From positions 1 through 45,884 of IMG/VR virus record IMGVR_UViG_3300013094_000096: 45,884 nucleotides of DNA, one strand, 5' to 3'. The notes under the pieces are model-generated. The model was not told the origin of the DNA, searched no databases, and was given only the letters and a program-made list of their open reading frames with translations. A program made the position numbers and the translations under genes. How positions within the stretch are numbered: position 1 is the first letter of the stretch; each line of letters starts with the position of its first letter. This DNA is from a virus. Of this stretch, positions 42,793 to 45,884 are shown piece after piece.

Positions 42793-43549
42793 ACGCGGCT
42801 ATCTTATACCGGCCATCAACACTGAATCTGTGGACTATGTGGCCTGTGCCCAGCAATTGGCACGATCTATTAGACAATGGCATCCGTCGGCCAACATTTC
42901 GGTCATCACAGTAAATCGATGCAGTGATCCGGTATTTGATCATGTGATTCCATTGCCGCATGGCGATCTTGAAGGATACGTCAACGATTGGCAATGCTTT
43001 GACGCCAGCCCTTATCGACAGACCATCAAGCTGGAAGCCGACATGTGGTGTGCAGGTCCAATTGATCATTGGTGGAATCTTTTTGAGTTACGAGATGTGG
43101 TGATCAGCCGTGGATGTAGAAATTTGTATGATCAGCCGGCACAGTCCAGATCTTACAGAAAGATATTTGATCAGAATCATTTGCCAGATGTGTACAATGC
43201 TGTGACCTACTGGCGTGTGAGTAGACCAGCCCGACAATTTTTTGCCACGGTGCGTGACATATTCGAAAACTGGGCCAGTTACCGACGTGTTTTGAAATTT
43301 GCCGACGAGGCTCCTACCACCGACGTGGTCTATGCCATGGCTGCTGTGATACTGGGTCCCGAGTCGGTCATGTTGCCCGCGGGTCTGGGTCCCAGCATAG
43401 TGCATATGAAACAGCACATGATCGGACTGCTTGGTGCTGACTGGACCCAAGAGCTGGTGGCCGAGCAGACCATGCCCGGATTGCGCATCAACACCGTGGC
43501 TCAATGGGGACTGGTACATTATCATGTCAAAGAGGCATTCCGTGACTGA
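42776..43549 (+). CDS. Glycosyltransferase-like protein, paralogue of the preceding gene (257 aa)
   Basis: The frame opens with a TTG at 42776 that overlaps the previous gene by 17 bp. No ATG occurs before the first conserved strand (GYLIPAINTESVDYVACAQQ), so a non-ATG start is needed. ISVITVNRC and IKLEADMWCAGP occupy the same places as VTVITDCD and LVLDADYVVASD in the neighbour; the DxD is here ExD (E87, D89). Later come VYNAVTYWRVSR, parallel to NPMTWATVMCFRRSD, and RINTVAQWGLVHYH at the end. The shared layout indicates duplication and divergence. Activity is uncertain because of the altered metal motif. Confidence 0.6.
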   Translation: MPILAERGYLIPAINTESVDYVACAQQLARSIRQWHPSANISVITVNRCSDPVFDHVIPLPHGDLEGYVNDWQCFDASPYRQTIKLEADMWCAGPIDHWWNLFELRDVVISRGCRNLYDQPAQSRSYRKIFDQNHLPDVYNAVTYWRVSRPARQFFATVRDIFENWASYRRVLKFADEAPTTDVVYAMAAVILGPESVMLPAGLGPSIVHMKQHMIGLLGADWTQELVAEQTMPGLRINTVAQWGLVHYHVKEAFRD

Positions 43550-43877
43550 ACTGACTGAACAAGACTTCTGGCGCAGCCTACAACGATTGCGAGATCACGA
43601 ACCGCCGGTGCCGGTATATAGATTGTACTATGATGATGCAGGAGTTCCGCTTTTCTACAGCCAGGAACATCTGCCCGGTAATTATATAGAACTTGACGTT
43701 GATGTATGGCACGCAGGATCTTTCAATCTACGCATACAGGATGGAATTATACAGTATTTGCAGCGACCAGCACCACCGAGATTACAACCCGGGGATTCAG
43801 GAACAGCCTGCGATCCTAGAGATATATGTGTGGTGGTCACCCAAGACCGACCACACAAGAAATGGAGTTTGAGATGA
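43524..43877 (+). CDS. Conserved phage protein of unknown function (117 aa)
   Basis: The core is PPVPVYRLYYDDAGVPLFYS, then QEHLPGNYIELDVDVWHAGS and NLRIQDGIIQYL. The LYYDxxGxxLFYSxEHLPGNYIE pattern recurs as a small unnamed protein in T4-like marine phages, often beside the type of gene that follows here. Two starts are plausible: ATG at 43524 within the previous gene, or GTG at 43542 next to that gene's stop. The stop overlaps the next ATG. The C-terminus is Pro/Arg-rich. No function can be given. Confidence 0.6.
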   Translation: MSKRHSVTELTEQDFWRSLQRLRDHEPPVPVYRLYYDDAGVPLFYSQEHLPGNYIELDVDVWHAGSFNLRIQDGIIQYLQRPAPPRLQPGDSGTACDPRDICVVVTQDRPHKKWSLR

Positions 43878-44803
43878 AACGTATTGACATAGCTGATCTT
43901 GATTGTATTTTTCTCACCTACGACGAACCCGACCGCGAAGAAAACTGGGCACGCATACGCAACCAGATTCCGTGGGCTCGTCGAGTAGACGGAGTCAAAG
44001 GATCGGACGCTGCACACAAGGCCGCAGCAGAGGCCAGCAACACCGAACGATTTGTCTTGATCGATGGCGACAACATGCCGGATGAAAGTTTTTTCAATCT
44101 TACTCTGGAGTTGCCCACTGCTGAGTGGGAATCGGCGGTGTTCCGTTGGCGTGCTAGAAATCACGTAAATGGTCTCATGTACGGCAACGGCGGACTCAGT
44201 TCGTGGACACGAACTTTTGCAAACACCATGCAGACTCACGAAGCCACAGATGGCCGTACCGAAACCCAAGTGGAGTTTTGTTTTGATCCACAATACTGGG
44301 CCATGCACGATTGCTACAGCACTACCTATCCCAACGGATCGGCATTCCATGCCTGGCGTGCCGGATTTAGAGAAGGCGTCAAAATGTGCCTGGATCAAGG
44401 GCGTAGACCCAGCATAGCTGAATTCCAGGATCGTGTGCATCATAGAAATCTTGACCATTTGACCATATGGCACAACGTGGGCCGAGATGTGGAACACGGT
44501 ATCTGGGCCATGGCCGGTGCCAGGATGGGCACCTACATGACCATGATCACGCCCACCTGGGATTATCGAACTGTGCAGGATTTTGATGCCTTGGAAAAAT
44601 TATGGCACACCGTGAAAGATTCGGACCCCGAGATCCTGGCCGGACGTGTGGCCGAAGATCTAGTCACACAATTGGCACTGCCCATCAACATGATGGGACC
44701 AGCCGAAAGTGCGTTCTTCAAACAACACTATAGATCAAACTGGCACAATCGCGGTGTCATGGTCCGAGAGATTGACGTGATCAGGAGTCAAGAAGGGTGG
44801 TAA
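43874..44803 (+). CDS. Glycosyltransferase-like conserved phage protein (309 aa)
   Basis: Start at 43874 overlaps the previous stop (ATGA). The protein reads LDCIFLTYDEPDREENWARI, then PWARRVDGVKGSDAAHKAAA, FVLIDGDNMPDESFF, and NHVNGLMYGNGGLSSWTRTF, followed by HAWRAGFREGVKMCLDQG. This family is familiar from T4-like cyanophages and relatives but has no established function. The strand followed by IDGDN resembles a DxD motif at the end of a GT-A nucleotide-sugar domain, and WAxxxGVKGSDAAHK resembles the way glycosyltransferases replace bound sugars. That is inference. Codons match the structural genes. Confidence 0.65.
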   Translation: MKRIDIADLDCIFLTYDEPDREENWARIRNQIPWARRVDGVKGSDAAHKAAAEASNTERFVLIDGDNMPDESFFNLTLELPTAEWESAVFRWRARNHVNGLMYGNGGLSSWTRTFANTMQTHEATDGRTETQVEFCFDPQYWAMHDCYSTTYPNGSAFHAWRAGFREGVKMCLDQGRRPSIAEFQDRVHHRNLDHLTIWHNVGRDVEHGIWAMAGARMGTYMTMITPTWDYRTVQDFDALEKLWHTVKDSDPEILAGRVAEDLVTQLALPINMMGPAESAFFKQHYRSNWHNRGVMVREIDVIRSQEGW

Positions 44804-45369
44804 AAAAACTATACTTGGATGGATGTAGTTTAACATACGGTCATGGCATTCCACGAGAACATTCTCTTGGAAATTTGTTCAAAGTAGAAGGATCGTATAC
44901 TGTTATGGATAAATCAAGACCTGGAAAAAGTAATATTAGTATTGCAGTTGATACCTATAGACATCATAAAGAATTTGATACATTAGTGTTAGGATTTACA
45001 TATTCGGCAAGATTTGGATTAGAGTGGGAAAATCAAAACATAGATTTTTATCCAGGATTTCATCAAACAGGATTTGATATTAATCCAGAAAGTCTTGATG
45101 ATTCTACCTTACAAATTTACAAGTATTTTTATTCGGTATTTGGTCCTCCGTATTCTAATAATTTAAGCGATATGTTAGTAGACATGTTAATAGTCTTTTT
45201 GGAAAGCCAAGGAAAAAAAGTTTTACCGTTTGCCTGGGAAAAACGAAATATTCAAAAAAAATTATTTTATCCCTATATTCAGCCTGATCTACGTTTGTCC
45301 GACGGGCATTTAAATATCGCAGGAACTCGACATTTATTCAATCTGTTACAGGATATTTTAGATGAATAA
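44797..45369 (+). CDS. SGNH/GDSL-hydrolase-like protein (190 aa)
   Basis: A GTG start at 44797 overlaps the previous gene; AGGAG lies about 10 nt before it. The N-terminal strand and turn KKLYLDGCSLTYG (Ser11) looks like block I of SGNH hydrolases, and LSDGHLNIAGTRHLF near the end (D169, H171) looks like block V with the catalytic Asp and His. A Gly and Asn in the middle (RPGKSNISIAVDTY) could be block II. Such enzymes remove or add acyl groups on sugars or lipids. The gene is clearly more A/T-rich than those on either side, so it is probably a recent insertion. Catalytic activity is unproven. Confidence 0.65.
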   Translation: MVKKLYLDGCSLTYGHGIPREHSLGNLFKVEGSYTVMDKSRPGKSNISIAVDTYRHHKEFDTLVLGFTYSARFGLEWENQNIDFYPGFHQTGFDINPESLDDSTLQIYKYFYSVFGPPYSNNLSDMLVDMLIVFLESQGKKVLPFAWEKRNIQKKLFYPYIQPDLRLSDGHLNIAGTRHLFNLLQDILDE

Positions 45370-45884
45370 CAAGGGCGACGAAGTCTCAACGGATTTTAAA
45401 TCAAAGTTTCTGGGCGATGCCGAGTTTATGAAAGAAAACCTAGGTCCAGCTATATGTTTAGCCAAATGGAAACAGGTCAGCTTGCACTTGCCAACTGGGC
45501 TCAACAACAGTTGCTATCACCCGCCCTTGCATGCTATAGATCCTACGTTGCTAGCAGACAACCCTGCAACCTTGCACAATACACCATACAAAAAAGCTCA
45601 ACGCAAGATCATGCTCAAACAACAACGCCCCGCAGAATGTAGCTATTGTTGGAGCATGGAAGATGCTGGCAAATTAAGTGACCGTCACTATAGATCCGGT
45701 GAATCCTGGGCTGCCATGGATTTTGAAAAGATAATGCATTCAACCGGAGATGAAGATGACATTGTTCCTAGTTATGTGGAAGTTAATTTTAATCATGCTT
45801 GTAATCTGGCTTGTTCCTACTGTAGTCCGCAGTTTAGTAGTGCTTGGCAAGCAGAAGTCGACAAGTGGGGAGGATATCCTACTA
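45362..45884 (+). CDS. Radical SAM (twitch-type) protein, 3' end outside window
   Basis: The ATG at 45362 overlaps the end of the previous gene. The frame reads without a stop to the window edge (174 codons). An N-terminal domain, KQVSLHLPTGLNNSCYHPPL, then NTPYKKAQRKIMLKQQRPAE and CSYCWSMEDAG, carries its own cysteines. It precedes the radical SAM motif CNLACSYC (about residues 145-152) and SPQFSSAWQAEV. This form, with the first CxxC domain before the CxxxCxxC motif, is the twitch-type radical SAM protein common in T4-like marine phages. It differs from the minus-strand radical SAM protein at 4942-6039. Substrate unknown. Confidence 0.85.
   Translation, partial: MNNKGDEVSTDFKSKFLGDAEFMKENLGPAICLAKWKQVSLHLPTGLNNSCYHPPLHAIDPTLLADNPATLHNTPYKKAQRKIMLKQQRPAECSYCWSMEDAGKLSDRHYRSGESWAAMDFEKIMHSTGDEDDIVPSYVEVNFNHACNLACSYCSPQFSSAWQAEVDKWGGYPT

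Overview
The window is a piece of the genome of a contractile-tailed, T4-superfamily bacteriophage. The assignment rests on recognisable T4-type proteins: the baseplate proteins gp26, gp51, gp53, gp5, gp25 and gp6, the recombination nuclease pair gp46/gp47, and a gp55-like late sigma factor. The forms of these proteins, and several companion proteins of unknown function, look like those of marine or freshwater T4-like myophages (cyanophage and pelagiphage relatives) rather than enterobacterial T4. No photosynthesis gene, tRNA or other host marker is present, so the host cannot be named.

Layout. (1) 1-1917, minus strand, open at the left edge: a tape-measure-like tail protein that ends in a SleB-type cell-wall hydrolase domain. 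(2) 1941-4063, plus: gp26, a small gp51-like protein and an A/T-rich gene of unknown function. (3) 4064-4467: a 404-nt gap between convergent genes, full of hairpins and possibly a structured RNA. (4) 13147-4468, minus: one tightly overlapping operon with the gp55-like sigma factor, gp47, an A/T-rich cassette (GDP-mannose 3,5-epimerase homologue, unknown protein, glycosyltransferase-like gene split into two ORFs), gp46, a short-chain dehydrogenase, a radical SAM protein and a GIY-YIG endonuclease. (5) 13260-41627, plus: a baseplate and tail-fibre module with gp48/gp54-like protein, gp53, two virion proteins, the gp5 spike, a Gly/Ser-rich repeat protein, gp25, an enlarged gp6, a 4,410-residue protein carrying a seven-repeat FG-GAP propeller, and fibre-like proteins. 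(6) 41687-45884, plus: a translationally coupled run of small phage proteins, three glycosyltransferase-like proteins, an SGNH-like hydrolase and, open at the right edge, a second radical SAM protein.

How it fits together. TAAATA-type boxes before several structural genes resemble T4 late promoters, which fits the gp55-like sigma factor encoded here. The spike has no lysozyme domain, and a wall hydrolase sits on the tape-measure-like protein, so peptidoglycan penetration may have moved between tail parts. Sugar-nucleotide, glycosyltransferase and radical SAM genes have been inserted among core replication genes, even between gp46 and gp47; this suggests a swappable glycan- or surface-modifying cargo.
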